Below, in pieces: positions 52,275-61,295 of a DNA stretch of 64,000 nucleotides. The DNA comes from Bacillota bacterium. Lineage in GTDB: Bacteria > Bacillota > Clostridia > Acetivibrionales > DTU013. The DNA is taken from contig JAEYRV010000043.1 in NCBI GenBank assembly GCA_023435305.1, positions 1 through 64,000 on the forward strand, written 5' to 3'. Numbering within the stretch: the stretch's first letter is position 1; every line of letters starts with the position of its first letter. The notes beneath the pieces were generated by a model, which was not told the DNA's origin, did no database searches, and saw only the letters and a list, made by a program, of their open reading frames with translations. The translations under genes and the position numbers were made by a program.

Positions 52275-52356
52275 TAGAATGGTCAGCGGGTTTTGTTATA
52301 CATTGCTTTTGATAATCTTTTATTTAAGAAATCGTTTTCTACGGCAAAAGATTCTA

Positions 52357-53826
52357 TCATTCAATATCCTCAACATCTATGAAATCATTCTTGAGCTCCC
52401 TGTCGAAGTGCTTGCCTATCAAGGCGCCAAGCTTCTTTCTGAACTCCGGATCCTTTTTGATCCTGTTGTCCAATTTCTCTGTCAGTTCCAGTTCGCGTAC
52501 ATTATATCCATCATAGAGGAATATGCTCATATAAAATCTATCTTCGCCGTTATCTTCCTTTGCCAGCATCTCACTGAAAGGAACTGTTTTTTCCTTAAGC
52601 TGAGGGTTTGATGCGTCACTGTAATCATAATAGATGTAGGTGACCGTTTTATCAGTAAGCTGTAATACTTCAAAGCTTTCTTCCATACCAAAGTTTACAT
52701 TGAAGCTCATCAGGAGAACGGGATATTCCGCTTTTTCAAAGTAGGCTCCGCCGGCCGCTTTATTTTCTGAAAGCATTGGTTCGATCAAAGCCCAATAGGT
52801 CAGCAATTTCGAACCGCTTCTTTCAAGGCTGAGCAAATGATCGCCTTTTTCATAGATATCGAACAGGTTATCTGGCAAATAGCTGTCGAACAAAAGGTCT
52901 ATACCGTCTCCGTTTTCAATGACCCTGGCCTTCAACCTCAACATAGTTTGAAAACCGTCTATGTATATCTCTGCGTAATGATATATACCTTCTTTAAAAA
53001 TATAGATCGAGTAGAACATGTTCTGGTCAGGTGGTGCATACTCATTGAATGAATAGTCACCTACCCAGGAATCCAGTGACGCTGTATCTCCGGTGCTGCT
53101 ATTTCCATTGCTGATATATGGGGCCAGTTTCTCAGGACCGAGTTTCTCAACATAATCGGCAACGCCAACAATACTGATCTCCATATCATTCATATTTATC
53201 TCATCATCCAGCCAGGGAATGCTGACAAATTCGCGTCCATGCTGAAAATACACTCCCACCGTGGGGAAATCTTCGGCTCCCGTCGGTCCAACACCTGTCA
53301 TATAGCAGGCTATGACGATGATATCCTTAAGGCCGTCATGATTCAGGTCATTTAAAGCGACGTCTGTTACTTCACTCAACATGGACCAGCTATTGCCATA
53401 GAAATTTGGCAATTCATAAAGCACTTTCCCATTGCCGTCCATAAGATACATCTTAAGTTTAAGGAGTCCGTCGACTTCAACTGAACCGGTGACGAAGGTG
53501 ACCTGACCGTAATTCTCAAGTACGATATCATACGACTGTTCAATAAATACTTTGAAGCCGCCATCCTTCAGTGTCTCGAGTGTCATTCCGGCATCCGGCA
53601 GGGCATTTCCCTGATCGTTAACTGCTCTGGCACCCGATCCGCCTGGTACAGCGTCTGCGCCGTCTTTGCCTATACCGGAACCATCCGCTCCGGCATCAGC
53701 GCCAGGACCCATTACTGTCGCGCTATCCGAGCCCTCTGCTCCATCTTTCTTCGCACAGGCAGAAAACGTGAATATCAGACAAAATATAATTATTACTGCA
53801 ATAGCCTTAGCTCTTCTATCAGGCAT
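52357..53826 (-). CDS. FG-GAP/VCBS-like lipoprotein (paralogue 1)
   Basis: 489 residues. The lipoprotein signal ends FTFSAC and is followed by a long Gly/Ala/Asp linker (about 25-75). The core contains NDLNHDGLKDIIVIACYMTG, a calcium-type D-x-N-x-D-G loop of FG-GAP/VCBS repeats, and GVYFQHGREFVSIPWLDDEI. The same block occurs in the protein at 56624. The region after about residue 250 is not shared clearly. Extracellular, membrane-anchored; function unknown. It is separated from the small membrane-protein pair by a terminator. Confidence 0.78.
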   Translation of the reverse strand: MPDRRAKAIAVIIIFCLIFTFSACAKKDGAEGSDSATVMGPGADAGADGSGIGKDGADAVPGGSGARAVNDQGNALPDAGMTLETLKDGGFKVFIEQSYDIVLENYGQVTFVTGSVEVDGLLKLKMYLMDGNGKVLYELPNFYGNSWSMLSEVTDVALNDLNHDGLKDIIVIACYMTGVGPTGAEDFPTVGVYFQHGREFVSIPWLDDEINMNDMEISIVGVADYVEKLGPEKLAPYISNGNSSTGDTASLDSWVGDYSFNEYAPPDQNMFYSIYIFKEGIYHYAEIYIDGFQTMLRLKARVIENGDGIDLLFDSYLPDNLFDIYEKGDHLLSLERSGSKLLTYWALIEPMLSENKAAGGAYFEKAEYPVLLMSFNVNFGMEESFEVLQLTDKTVTYIYYDYSDASNPQLKEKTVPFSEMLAKEDNGEDRFYMSIFLYDGYNVRELELTEKLDNRIKKDPEFRKKLGALIGKHFDRELKNDFIDVEDIE

Positions 53827-53924
53827 CTAGTTCTGCCCTCTCAATCATAATGATACTATGTATAATTATACCATGATTTCTATCATCTTTCAAAGTTTAT
53901 GGGAGAATTTCGAAACGCATACAG

Positions 53925-53952
53925 AAAAACCTCAGAAAATGTATCCTGAGGT
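53925..53952 (-). terminator. Terminator after the small membrane-protein pair
   Basis: ACCTCAG/CTGAGGT stem with 10-base loop, followed by TTTTCTG on the minus strand, 97 bases after the second small gene. Confidence 0.65.
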
Positions 53953-54010
53953 CATTATTGCGCAATACTGCCTCTGACTTCATCCGGCTCATGATCTACT
54001 TACCGCCATC

Positions 54011-54047
54011 TGGCTGGCCATCACTGGCAGGTCATCACTGGCCAGCC
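54011..54047. repeat. Small inverted repeat with internal direct repeat
   Basis: GGCTGGCCA and TGGCCAGCC flank a duplicated GTCATCACTGG-type segment, just beyond the stop of the 53-residue membrane protein. Confidence 0.4.
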
Positions 54048-54048
54048 A

Positions 54049-54210
54049 TCATCTGAAGAACGGCAGAATATATCTGACTATAAACCACAAGAATCCAAAG
54101 AATATTATCACATAGGCAGCATATCTTATAAATGCAATAGCTACAGCGGTATAGTCCGCCTTCTTCTCAACATGTGTGTTCTTATATTCACCGTTTCTGT
54201 CGCTATCCAT
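54049..54210 (-). CDS. 53-residue single-span membrane protein
   Basis: Starts MDSDRNGEYKNTHVEKKADY, then one hydrophobic span (YAAYVIIFFGFLWFIVRYIL) and a short tail LPFFR. GGGAGGA lies 5 bases before ATG 54210, a strong site. It follows the 62-residue membrane protein by 28 bases. Not recognised. A charged N-terminus with one helix suggests a small membrane regulator or subunit. Confidence 0.78.
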   Translation of the reverse strand: MDSDRNGEYKNTHVEKKADYTAVAIAFIRYAAYVIIFFGFLWFIVRYILPFFR

Positions 54211-54238
54211 GCTAATCCTCCCGCTTTAGGAAATCAAA

Positions 54239-54427
54239 CTATCGGTTTTTCATCCTCTTTATCAGATATCTCAGCAGCAAAGCCAATAGTATATACAGGA
54301 CGATCACAACCGCCAGAGTTGCAGCCCGTTCTCCCGCTGAACCGTCTGCCATCAGCACGGGGCCAAGTCCAAAGAAGGTCACAAGCATAAACAATATGAT
54401 GAAAACAATATAGATCACCGCTTTCAT
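54239..54427 (-). CDS. 62-residue two-span membrane protein
   Basis: Two hydrophobic spans: VIYIVFIILFMLVTFFGLGP and AATLAVVIVLYILLALLL, with a basic end RYLIKRMKNR. AAGGAGG lies 6 bases before ATG. It pairs with the 53-residue protein and lies 119 bases downstream of asnB. No family recognised. Confidence 0.8.
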   Translation of the reverse strand: MKAVIYIVFIILFMLVTFFGLGPVLMADGSAGERAATLAVVIVLYILLALLLRYLIKRMKNR

Positions 54428-54546
54428 TGAACATCCTCCTTAACTGACAGCCTGTTTTATTTGCCTGCTGCTATCAATAATTATTACCCAAAACGATGTC
54501 GATTATTTTAATTACACAGCGGCCCGGTCAAACCTACAGCAAATCA

Positions 54547-56388
54547 TCAAACAACCGACACATGGTACTCCCTGAGCCAGAAATCGATCTGAACGAGGAA
54601 CGCCAGAAGCTGAGGTGCATTCATCAGCTGTCCGAACCAGGGTATGTTTGTGTCCGGTTTTATCGACAATGCCAGAGCTCTCACATATTCCTTATCGATA
54701 AACGGCAGCAGCGGCGAGGCATCATCATCGAGAACAGCCAGAATAAGATTCCTTACCGAATCAAGGTATGCCGGGTTGTGAGTCTTGGGATACGGGCTCT
54801 TTTTCCGCCACAGCACGTCCTCAGGAAGCATTCCCTCCAGTGCGTATCTCAGCAGACCCTTTTCCCGGTTATTATGGTACTTCATTTCCCACGGCACATT
54901 CCACATGTACTCGACAAGTCTGTGATCACAGAATGGCACACGCAGCTCCAACCCTACTGCCATGCTCATTCTGTCCTTTCTGTCCAGCAGCGTAGGCATC
55001 CATCTGGTGATATTGAAGTAGAACAATTCACGCATCCTGGCCTCTTCGGGACTGTCACCCCCGAGCGCCGGGACCTCATCAGCCGCCTCCTTATAGCGAG
55101 CAGCCGTATAGCTCACCGGGTCCATATATTCAACAAGATCCGGCGAAAGCAGCCTGATACGGTCATCCAGCCTTCGGGACCATGGGAATGTGGCAGTCCC
55201 GGGTTCGGCAGGTCTATAAAACCATGGATAGCCTCCAAATATCTCATCGGCACATTCTCCCGACAAACCGACAGTTGCCCGCCTCTTAATCCATCGGCTG
55301 AAGAGCAGCAGGGACGAATCCACATCAGTCATACCCGGGATATCTCTGGCAAGCACGGACGGAAAAAGAGCATCGACCAGCTCAGGCGTATCTATCAAGC
55401 ATGTTGACTGCTTTGTACCCAGATACTCAGACACCCTTTTCACCCATGGAGAGTCGGAGTTGGGCTGAAACTCATTTACGGAAAAATGCTTATCATTACC
55501 GACATAATCTATTGAAAAGGTTTCAATTCGCTCTCCCCTGTCCCTGTATGCCTTTGACGCCACAGACGAAATTGCACTGGAGTCAAGTCCTCCAGACAGC
55601 AGGACACACAGGGGTACATCAGATACAAGCTGACGCGTTACGGCATCATAGAATAGTTCTCTGACTCTCCTGACTGTTTTACTAAAATCATCCTCATGGT
55701 TATGACTGTTCAAAGACCAATATTGCTTTATTCTGATGCCTTTATTATCAACAGTCATACAATAGCCCGGCTTGAGCTCGGAGATCCCTGAAAATACACC
55801 ACAGCCCGGAGTCCTTGCAGGCCCCATCACAAAAATCTCTGCCACCCCTTCCCTGCCAAGCTCTGCAGGAACCAACGGATGAGACAGGATCGCCTTGATC
55901 TCGGAGGCAAATATGAAAAGGCTCCCTTTATCACAGTAGAAAAGAGGCTTAACACCTATCCTGTCCCTTGCCAGGAACAATGTCCCTTTTTGTACATCCC
56001 ATATGGCAAATGCAAATATGCCATTCAATTTGTCGAGACATTCCTCTCCCCACTCTATGTAGGAGTCAAGCAGAACCTCCGTATCCGACCAGCCCTTGAA
56101 GGACCAGCCCTTTGTAATCAACTGTTGCCTGATGTCCTCGGTGTTGTACAGCTCGCCATTATAAACGATCACATAGGAGCAGCCTCCCCTTGAAGCTTTC
56201 ATAGGCTGCTTCCCTCCCTCAGGGTCGACAACTGTCAATCTCCGGTGGCCCAGTGCAACATTTGCATCCACCCAGTACCCATGGGCGTCAGGCCCCCTGT
56301 GAGCAAGCTTTTCAGTCATTTTTTCAAGTATATCCTTATCATTGGAAATGTTTCTTGAGAAGTCGGTAAAACCAACAATACCACACAT
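54547..56388 (-). CDS. asnB: Asparagine synthetase (glutamine-hydrolysing)
   Basis: 613 residues. The N-terminal nucleophile Cys2 in MCGIVGFTDFSRNI heads a class II glutamine amidotransferase domain (LAHRGPDAHGYWV, YNGELYNTEDIR). The synthetase domain has the ATP loop LLSGGLDSSAISSVASKAY. It converts aspartate and glutamine to asparagine and glutamate. AGGAGGTGCG precedes ATG. AsnB homologues also act in cell-wall amidation and peptide tailoring, but the motifs here fit ordinary AsnB. Confidence 0.95.
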   Translation of the reverse strand: MCGIVGFTDFSRNISNDKDILEKMTEKLAHRGPDAHGYWVDANVALGHRRLTVVDPEGGKQPMKASRGGCSYVIVYNGELYNTEDIRQQLITKGWSFKGWSDTEVLLDSYIEWGEECLDKLNGIFAFAIWDVQKGTLFLARDRIGVKPLFYCDKGSLFIFASEIKAILSHPLVPAELGREGVAEIFVMGPARTPGCGVFSGISELKPGYCMTVDNKGIRIKQYWSLNSHNHEDDFSKTVRRVRELFYDAVTRQLVSDVPLCVLLSGGLDSSAISSVASKAYRDRGERIETFSIDYVGNDKHFSVNEFQPNSDSPWVKRVSEYLGTKQSTCLIDTPELVDALFPSVLARDIPGMTDVDSSLLLFSRWIKRRATVGLSGECADEIFGGYPWFYRPAEPGTATFPWSRRLDDRIRLLSPDLVEYMDPVSYTAARYKEAADEVPALGGDSPEEARMRELFYFNITRWMPTLLDRKDRMSMAVGLELRVPFCDHRLVEYMWNVPWEMKYHNNREKGLLRYALEGMLPEDVLWRKKSPYPKTHNPAYLDSVRNLILAVLDDDASPLLPFIDKEYVRALALSIKPDTNIPWFGQLMNAPQLLAFLVQIDFWLREYHVSVV

Positions 56389-56623
56389 TATATCGCACCT
56401 CCTGATGTTGCAGACTTTACACCTTTATGAAAGATGCAGTATTGAGTTATTCATAAATTCTGCCATTCAGCCAATAAAAAACGCCCTGGAAAGTCTTGTA
56501 AACTTTGATCAGAACGTCTTTGTTCAAATCTCCTATTCAATTATATGCAGGAGTGCCGCCATTGTTCCTTCATTATCATATATGAAACCTGATAATCAAC
56601 GATCCTTTGCCGCTATTTCCTCC

Positions 56624-58540
56624 CTAATCTGCCATGCCGCACGAGAGCACCTTCTTATATCCGCCGTTATTATATTCATATACATAATAAAATGTACCTT
56701 CATGAACATTTTCATAAAAGACCAGTTCCAGATCCATATCCCCGTTAATATCAATCAAGCCCAGCACATTATACTCTGATCTGTAAATCATCATATCCCC
56801 TTCATCTATTCCGCCATAGTAGGCGCTGTCCTTGTCCGCCTTACTGCGCAGAGCTTCGGCCAATACAGATATTTCGAACCCGCCTTTCTCTTCATTTACC
56901 AGCAGGAGATACGAAAAATTGTTGTTTTCCCTGAACCATCCACGAAGCGTCAAATAATCGGAAAGGTCAAAGCTGCACACTGATATCAAATGCTCTTGCT
57001 TACCATCGTTGTCCAGGTCTGCGCTTATTCCCTGAATGATTTCTTCCGTATATTCTCCATCGATCCTCTGATCAAGAAAGTCCTTTACTATAAAAGAATA
57101 AAACTCTTTACTATATACTGTCGGCTTTACAGAAAGAATATCTCCAGTTCTGCCGATTTCAACAGTTTCCGAAATATAGCTGATGGGTGTGTTATCTATG
57201 CTCACAGATATATTATCAAGGCCGTATTCATCAGTAAACGGCATGCTGCCTGTACCATTGCCAATGAGGTTAAAGTCGGAATAAATACTGTACCTGATAT
57301 TTCCCTTCATTTTAGGAATAGTTTTTTGGGAATCGAGCCATTTACCCTCGTGGAAGCTTCCGGCCAGGAGGCCGTTGAAAGCCACCGGCACTATATTCGC
57401 GGCGCCTGCATCATCGCCCGTCCCGACATCGATATCGCCCAGGTAACTGATCACATCCTCTATAGCACTGTTTGCCCCGGCATCATTAATTTTCTCATCC
57501 AACTCCGGTTTATTGAAAAAACTCTTCCCATTTTGAAAATATACACCGGCGACCGGGAACTCCTTAGCCCCATTCTCTCCGACACCAGTCATGTAATAGG
57601 CTATGACGATGATATCCTTTTGTCCGTCGTTGTTGGCATCGCTGAATGAAACCTCCGAGACCTCATACAGCATAGGCCATTGATTTCCATAGAAGTCCGG
57701 GAATTCATATGTCAGCCTGTTGTTTTCATCCGCCAGATAAAGCCTGAGTCCGAACAAACCATTTTCATTCTCCGAACCGCCTGTAATCAGTCTTGCTTTG
57801 CCGAAGCTGTCCGATTCGATATTGAATGAATGCTCCTTAAATACCTTCAGCCCTTCCTTTTCAAGGTCCGCTAAACTTCTGCCGACGTTCTGCGGATTGG
57901 ACTCCACCGGATCTCCCTTTGTGGCAGAAGCTGCAGGAATTTTCTTCAAAGTCTTTTCAAAATCAGCAAAAAGCGCTGCATAATCCTTCTCATCAGAATC
58001 GCTCAGCATTTTCATGTCACTTGTGAATTCATATATCTTGTCGTTGATGATCAGGTATTTCTCTCTCTTCTCCTCAACGACATCGGACCCGCCGTCAACA
58101 CCAATTGGACTATCATATTGTACAGATGTTTTGACAAAATACTTCAATGATTCATCGATATAATAAATGTTGTATGATACTCTTCCCATTTCACCATAAA
58201 TATGTACTTCAATATACTTCAGGCTGTTATCGGAGTAGTACCCTTCGATTGTCCCACCCTCAGTCGAAGCATTATAGTCGCCCCGCTTAACTGTGTAATT
58301 GCTCCTGTTCTCGCGGGAATCCTGCACTTGTTTTTCAACATAAGACTCGATGCTGTCAAAATCGCCATTGTAAGGTGCATTATCATATTCACTATTCTGC
58401 ATCAAGCCGTTTTCAGGCTGGCTTTCGTTATCATTGCCCTCTTTCCCGTCCTTCTTTGCGGAAGAACAGCCATAAAGCAATATTATTGAAGATATGATGA
58501 ACAGAGCAAATATTGTCTTGAAACGCATTATAGTTTTCAT
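56624..58540 (-). CDS. FG-GAP/VCBS-like lipoprotein (paralogue 2)
   Basis: 638 residues. The signal ends SIILLYGC. The stretch SDANNDGQKDIIVIAYYMTG plus GVYFQNGKSFFNKPELDEKI matches the core of the lipoprotein at 52357 nearly residue for residue. Two more acidic loops follow near the C-terminus, DLDNDGKQEH and DINGDMDLELVF. The segment before the shared core (about 60-190) is specific to this copy. Probably surface-anchored and calcium binding; function unknown. It is 235 bases upstream of asnB on the same strand. Confidence 0.78.
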   Translation of the reverse strand: MKTIMRFKTIFALFIISSIILLYGCSSAKKDGKEGNDNESQPENGLMQNSEYDNAPYNGDFDSIESYVEKQVQDSRENRSNYTVKRGDYNASTEGGTIEGYYSDNSLKYIEVHIYGEMGRVSYNIYYIDESLKYFVKTSVQYDSPIGVDGGSDVVEEKREKYLIINDKIYEFTSDMKMLSDSDEKDYAALFADFEKTLKKIPAASATKGDPVESNPQNVGRSLADLEKEGLKVFKEHSFNIESDSFGKARLITGGSENENGLFGLRLYLADENNRLTYEFPDFYGNQWPMLYEVSEVSFSDANNDGQKDIIVIAYYMTGVGENGAKEFPVAGVYFQNGKSFFNKPELDEKINDAGANSAIEDVISYLGDIDVGTGDDAGAANIVPVAFNGLLAGSFHEGKWLDSQKTIPKMKGNIRYSIYSDFNLIGNGTGSMPFTDEYGLDNISVSIDNTPISYISETVEIGRTGDILSVKPTVYSKEFYSFIVKDFLDQRIDGEYTEEIIQGISADLDNDGKQEHLISVCSFDLSDYLTLRGWFRENNNFSYLLLVNEEKGGFEISVLAEALRSKADKDSAYYGGIDEGDMMIYRSEYNVLGLIDINGDMDLELVFYENVHEGTFYYVYEYNNGGYKKVLSCGMAD

Positions 58541-58715
58541 GAATAAATAATCTCCCGGACAGACCAGATGTGTGTTCTGTGTTTATACTTATACGCTGAT
58601 GATCGTTTCTATACCCTTGAATATGGTAACAGGTGTTGTCTTTAGCAATGGAAAAATGTTTACTAGACGTAATCATACCATATCCGGCGTGATTTTTCAA
58701 TAAAGTATCAATGCC

Positions 58716-58813
58716 GAAGTCCGCCGCGGCTCGAAAGCTGATCTGCGGCTTATAACCCACCACGACTCAACGAGGAAGTCCGCCGCGGCTCGAAAGCTGA
58801 TCTGCGGCTTATG
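58716..58813. repeat. Two direct copies of a 39-bp GC-rich unit
   Basis: GAAGTCCGCCGCGGCTCGAA then AGCTGATCTGCGGCTTAT occurs at 58716-58754 and again at 58775-58813, period 59 bp. Non-coding. Its composition differs from the A/T-rich flanks. Confidence 0.75.
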
Positions 58814-58910
58814 CGCATCGTGGTCTTGTGAAACGGCTCCACTTTGGCGATCCTGGACAGTTAATCAGATCGTCAGTTAATCAGCTCGAATGAAGACACT
58901 TTATTTCGGC

Positions 58911-58936
58911 GGTGGTCCAAAATTCAACTAAAGTCT
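58911..58936 (-). repeat. Inverted, diverged copy of the 41-bp array unit
   Basis: The minus strand reads AGACTTTAGTTGAATTTTGG then ACCACC, matching the array core GGACTTTACTTGAAATTTGG then ACCATG with three or four changes. It faces the array across about 85 bases. Confidence 0.65.
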
Positions 58937-59021
58937 AAAATATTTTGCTTTTTATAGAAAGTAGTCAATAACTAGTGGACATAAGGAATCTTATATAGCT
59001 TTATGTAGACTAGTTTCAGAT

Positions 59022-59338
59022 GGAACCAGGACTTTACTTGAAATTTGGACCATGCGGTCAGCGGAACCAGGACTTTACTTGAAATTTGGACCATGCGGTC
59101 AGCGGAACCAGGACTTTACTTGAAATTTGGACCAATCGGTCAGCTGAGCCAGGACTTTACTTGAAATTTGGACCATGCGGTCAGCGGAACCAGGACTTTA
59201 CTTGAAATTTGGACCATGCGGTCGGCGGAACCAGGACTTTACTTGAAATTTGGACCATGCGGTCGGCGGAACCAGGACTTTACTTGAAATTTGGACCAGG
59301 CTTGAAGTCCGAGCCAGCACTTTAACTGGAATCTGGGC
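59022..59338. repeat. 41-bp tandem repeat array, seven units plus one degenerate
   Basis: Units start at 59022, 59063, 59104, 59145, 59186, 59227 and 59268, each exactly 41 bp: GGAACCAGGACTTTACTTGA, then AATTTGGACCATGCGGTCAG, then C. Variants are CAATCGG in unit 3, TGAGCC in unit 4 and TCGGC in units 5-6. A decayed eighth unit ends near 59338. There are no spacers, so this is not CRISPR. Confidence 0.92.
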
Positions 59339-59341
59339 AAT

Positions 59342-59501
59342 TGCACATTTTTTTGAGTAATGCGTGAATTATTTCCCATAATATGGATTATCTACATGAT
59401 TAGTAAACATAACTGGGAATTCTATCGTGTTATTAAGTAGATTTTAGCGTTTTCAGAAAATCCCTACTTATTTTCTATAACACAACTCAAAAAAATGTGC
59501 A
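59342..59501. mobile_element. 160-bp MITE-like element with 17-bp perfect terminal inverted repeats
   Basis: TGCACATTTTTTTGAGT (59342-59358) and its exact complement ACTCAAAAAAATGTGCA (59485-59501) bound an A/T-rich interior without coding capacity. Immediately after the tandem array. No clear target-site duplication was found, so a simple hairpin remains possible. The rest of 59502-59601 contains only a G-run and an AGGATG/CATCCT hairpin near the end of the next gene. Confidence 0.5.
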
Positions 59502-59601
59502 CCTCCCATAGATTCCCTAAGGTTTACACTTTTAGAGCATTATGTTGACTTGACTATTTGCCACCCCCTGGGGGGGGTAGTGTTGAGGATGCTGGTGTAA
59601 A

Positions 59602-60375
59602 CTAACATCCTTCTTTTATATTTTCTGTTTTTTCTTGCTTGATCAGCTTAACCCCAGTCATAAACAGCCATGCAAGAGCTGCCAGTCCACCTGGAGCAGC
59701 TATAGCAGCAGCTGTGTTCTTTATTGCAGGGACAAATGTCACAAGTAAAATATATGTCAGCAATAGTATGTTTCCGATTATCCCCAAGTAGGAAACTACT
59801 TTGTTAAAGATTCTTCCATTCAGCATGACAAATGACATAAGAATACTGGATAGTGTTGATAAGGTAAACCCTATTAAAACTCCGAGGCTGCCATGTTCAC
59901 CCCTTGAAATCAATGCTTCTCCTGCTGCTGCAATCAATGTCTTATATGTTTCATCACCTGCGGCAAAGTATTTTCTGCTTAGTTCAAGCATTGGTAAAGC
60001 TGTATTTGTTGAAACAAAAACAGTGGATCCTATACAAGCAGTAACCAGAGCAAATGCTGCAAATGGAAGACTGCTTTTTCGATGGACGGCAAATAATGCA
60101 AAGTATAAAGGAACCATAATAATTGAATTAATAACATTAAGTAAATCGAGATGATAAAGACCAAACAGACTATTTTGCTGAAACTCATAAAACCTTTCGA
60201 TTGCAGTATTAGGCAATTGCGACAAATTTCCGCTGGATATTGAACCAAAAACGATGTCTGTTAAAGTCAGAAGAAACGCGAGGAAAGCGGCGAGTCCACC
60301 TAAAATATATATTTTTCTCCACTGTTTATTATTGTTCGGGTTATCCCCCACAACAAAGTCTCTCACTTGATCCAT
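59602..60375 (-). CDS. DUF4386-like multi-span membrane protein
   Basis: 257 residues with about seven hydrophobic segments, beginning after WRKIYILGGLAAFLAFLLTL. DLLNVINSIIMVPLYFALFA and SYLGIIGNILLLTYILLVTF fit the DUF4386-type family of uncharacterised membrane proteins. First of four minus-strand genes counted from the 3' end of the TetR operon (tetR, flavodoxin, FMN-binding, this). Function unknown; the context suggests redox or lipid chemistry at the membrane. Confidence 0.72.
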   Translation of the reverse strand: MDQVRDFVVGDNPNNNKQWRKIYILGGLAAFLAFLLTLTDIVFGSISSGNLSQLPNTAIERFYEFQQNSLFGLYHLDLLNVINSIIMVPLYFALFAVHRKSSLPFAAFALVTACIGSTVFVSTNTALPMLELSRKYFAAGDETYKTLIAAAGEALISRGEHGSLGVLIGFTLSTLSSILMSFVMLNGRIFNKVVSYLGIIGNILLLTYILLVTFVPAIKNTAAAIAAPGGLAALAWLFMTGVKLIKQEKTENIKEGC

Positions 60376-60394
60376 ATTATCATCACTCCCATAT

Positions 60395-60784
60395 TCAAGG
60401 ATTCACGGCAGCGCTTCTTAAGGCGGTTTCAACCGCTTTCAGAAAGCCGTTACTGCTGGCAGTAGCGCCGCTTACAGCATCTACGTCCGGACTTTGCCGG
60501 TCAAGGATCCTCATTGTCAGATTTTTTACCAAATCATCACGGCCGTCTTGAATCTTCAAAGGTTTTATTCCGGCTATTTTATGATCGATCACATTAACTT
60601 CGACTTTATTGGTCCAACGAAAATTCTCATAGCTGCCCACGTATGTACCATCAGCGATCTTTGTCAGATCAACAGTTTCTATATTTAGATTTATTGTTTC
60701 TTCTTTGCCAACAAAAGCAAATATCATCATAATGGCTATCAAAACAAGCAACACAATTCCCGTCCACTTTAAGAACCTTTTCAT
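60395..60784 (-). CDS. Membrane-anchored FMN-binding domain protein
   Basis: 129 residues. One N-terminal anchor (WTGIVLLVLIAIMMIFAFVG) and an FMN-binding domain related to RnfG/NqrC, with DGTYVGSYENFRWTNKVEVN and the flavinylation motif AVSGATASSNGFLKAVE. Probably an extracellular flavoprotein with covalent FMN. It lies 40 bases after the flavodoxin gene, 19 bases before the membrane protein gene. Confidence 0.88.
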   Translation of the reverse strand: MKRFLKWTGIVLLVLIAIMMIFAFVGKEETINLNIETVDLTKIADGTYVGSYENFRWTNKVEVNVIDHKIAGIKPLKIQDGRDDLVKNLTMRILDRQSPDVDAVSGATASSNGFLKAVETALRSAAVNP

Positions 60785-60824
60785 AACGAAAATCCTCCCC
60801 CACTTATCAACGAATCAGCGGACC

Positions 60825-61295
60825 CTAAACTCTGCTCAATCTCTTCAAAACATCTTTGATCTGCTCCTCACGTATCTTGTTTGTCCAATTGACATCGCCT
60901 GTATCGATCACCATCCCGCCTTTTTGGGAAATAATAGAACCCATTTGCTTGAGCGCACGGCTTCCACCCATCCAGGGTTTGGAGAAATGTTGGGTTACAT
61001 AGCAGGCAATTTTTTTACCGTTCATTAACTGCAGCTGTGACAGATAGGCTGTCATCACTGGCGAAAGTGAAAATGCACGTACAGGAGCGCCAAAAATAAC
61101 ATAGTCGTATACGGAGATGTCCGGGACATTCTTAAGCCTGATTGCTCCTTTGGCCTGGGGGTCCTCGTTTTCAGCAATGACCCGTTCAAGCTGTACTGAA
61201 TGCCCTTTGGCAAGAAGTGAGTCTTTTAGCCTTTCACCGACGGATAATGTGTTGCCGGTGTGAGAGTGGAGGATAATTCCTATTTTCATGTTCAA
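60825..61295 (-). CDS. Flavodoxin-family protein
   Basis: 156 residues. The N-terminal phosphate-binding loop is IILHSHTGNTLSVGERL and the second flavin loop YDYVIFGAPVRAFSLSPVMT; MVIDTGDVNWTN follows. It resembles flavodoxin/NADPH-dependent FMN reductase-like proteins that carry electrons to partners. It overlaps the tetR stop by 4 bases (61292-61295), so the two are translationally coupled. Confidence 0.88.
   Translation of the reverse strand: MNMKIGIILHSHTGNTLSVGERLKDSLLAKGHSVQLERVIAENEDPQAKGAIRLKNVPDISVYDYVIFGAPVRAFSLSPVMTAYLSQLQLMNGKKIACYVTQHFSKPWMGGSRALKQMGSIISQKGGMVIDTGDVNWTNKIREEQIKDVLKRLSRV

Noticed and set aside
54547..56388. Lasso-peptide or RiPP asparagine-synthetase-like cyclase
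   Set aside because: The protein has the full amidotransferase N-terminus with Cys2 and ordinary AsnB motifs; no precursor peptide or B-protein protease gene is present.
59022..59338. Possible CRISPR array
   Set aside because: Units are contiguous 41-bp tandem copies with no unique spacers, and there are no cas genes in the window.
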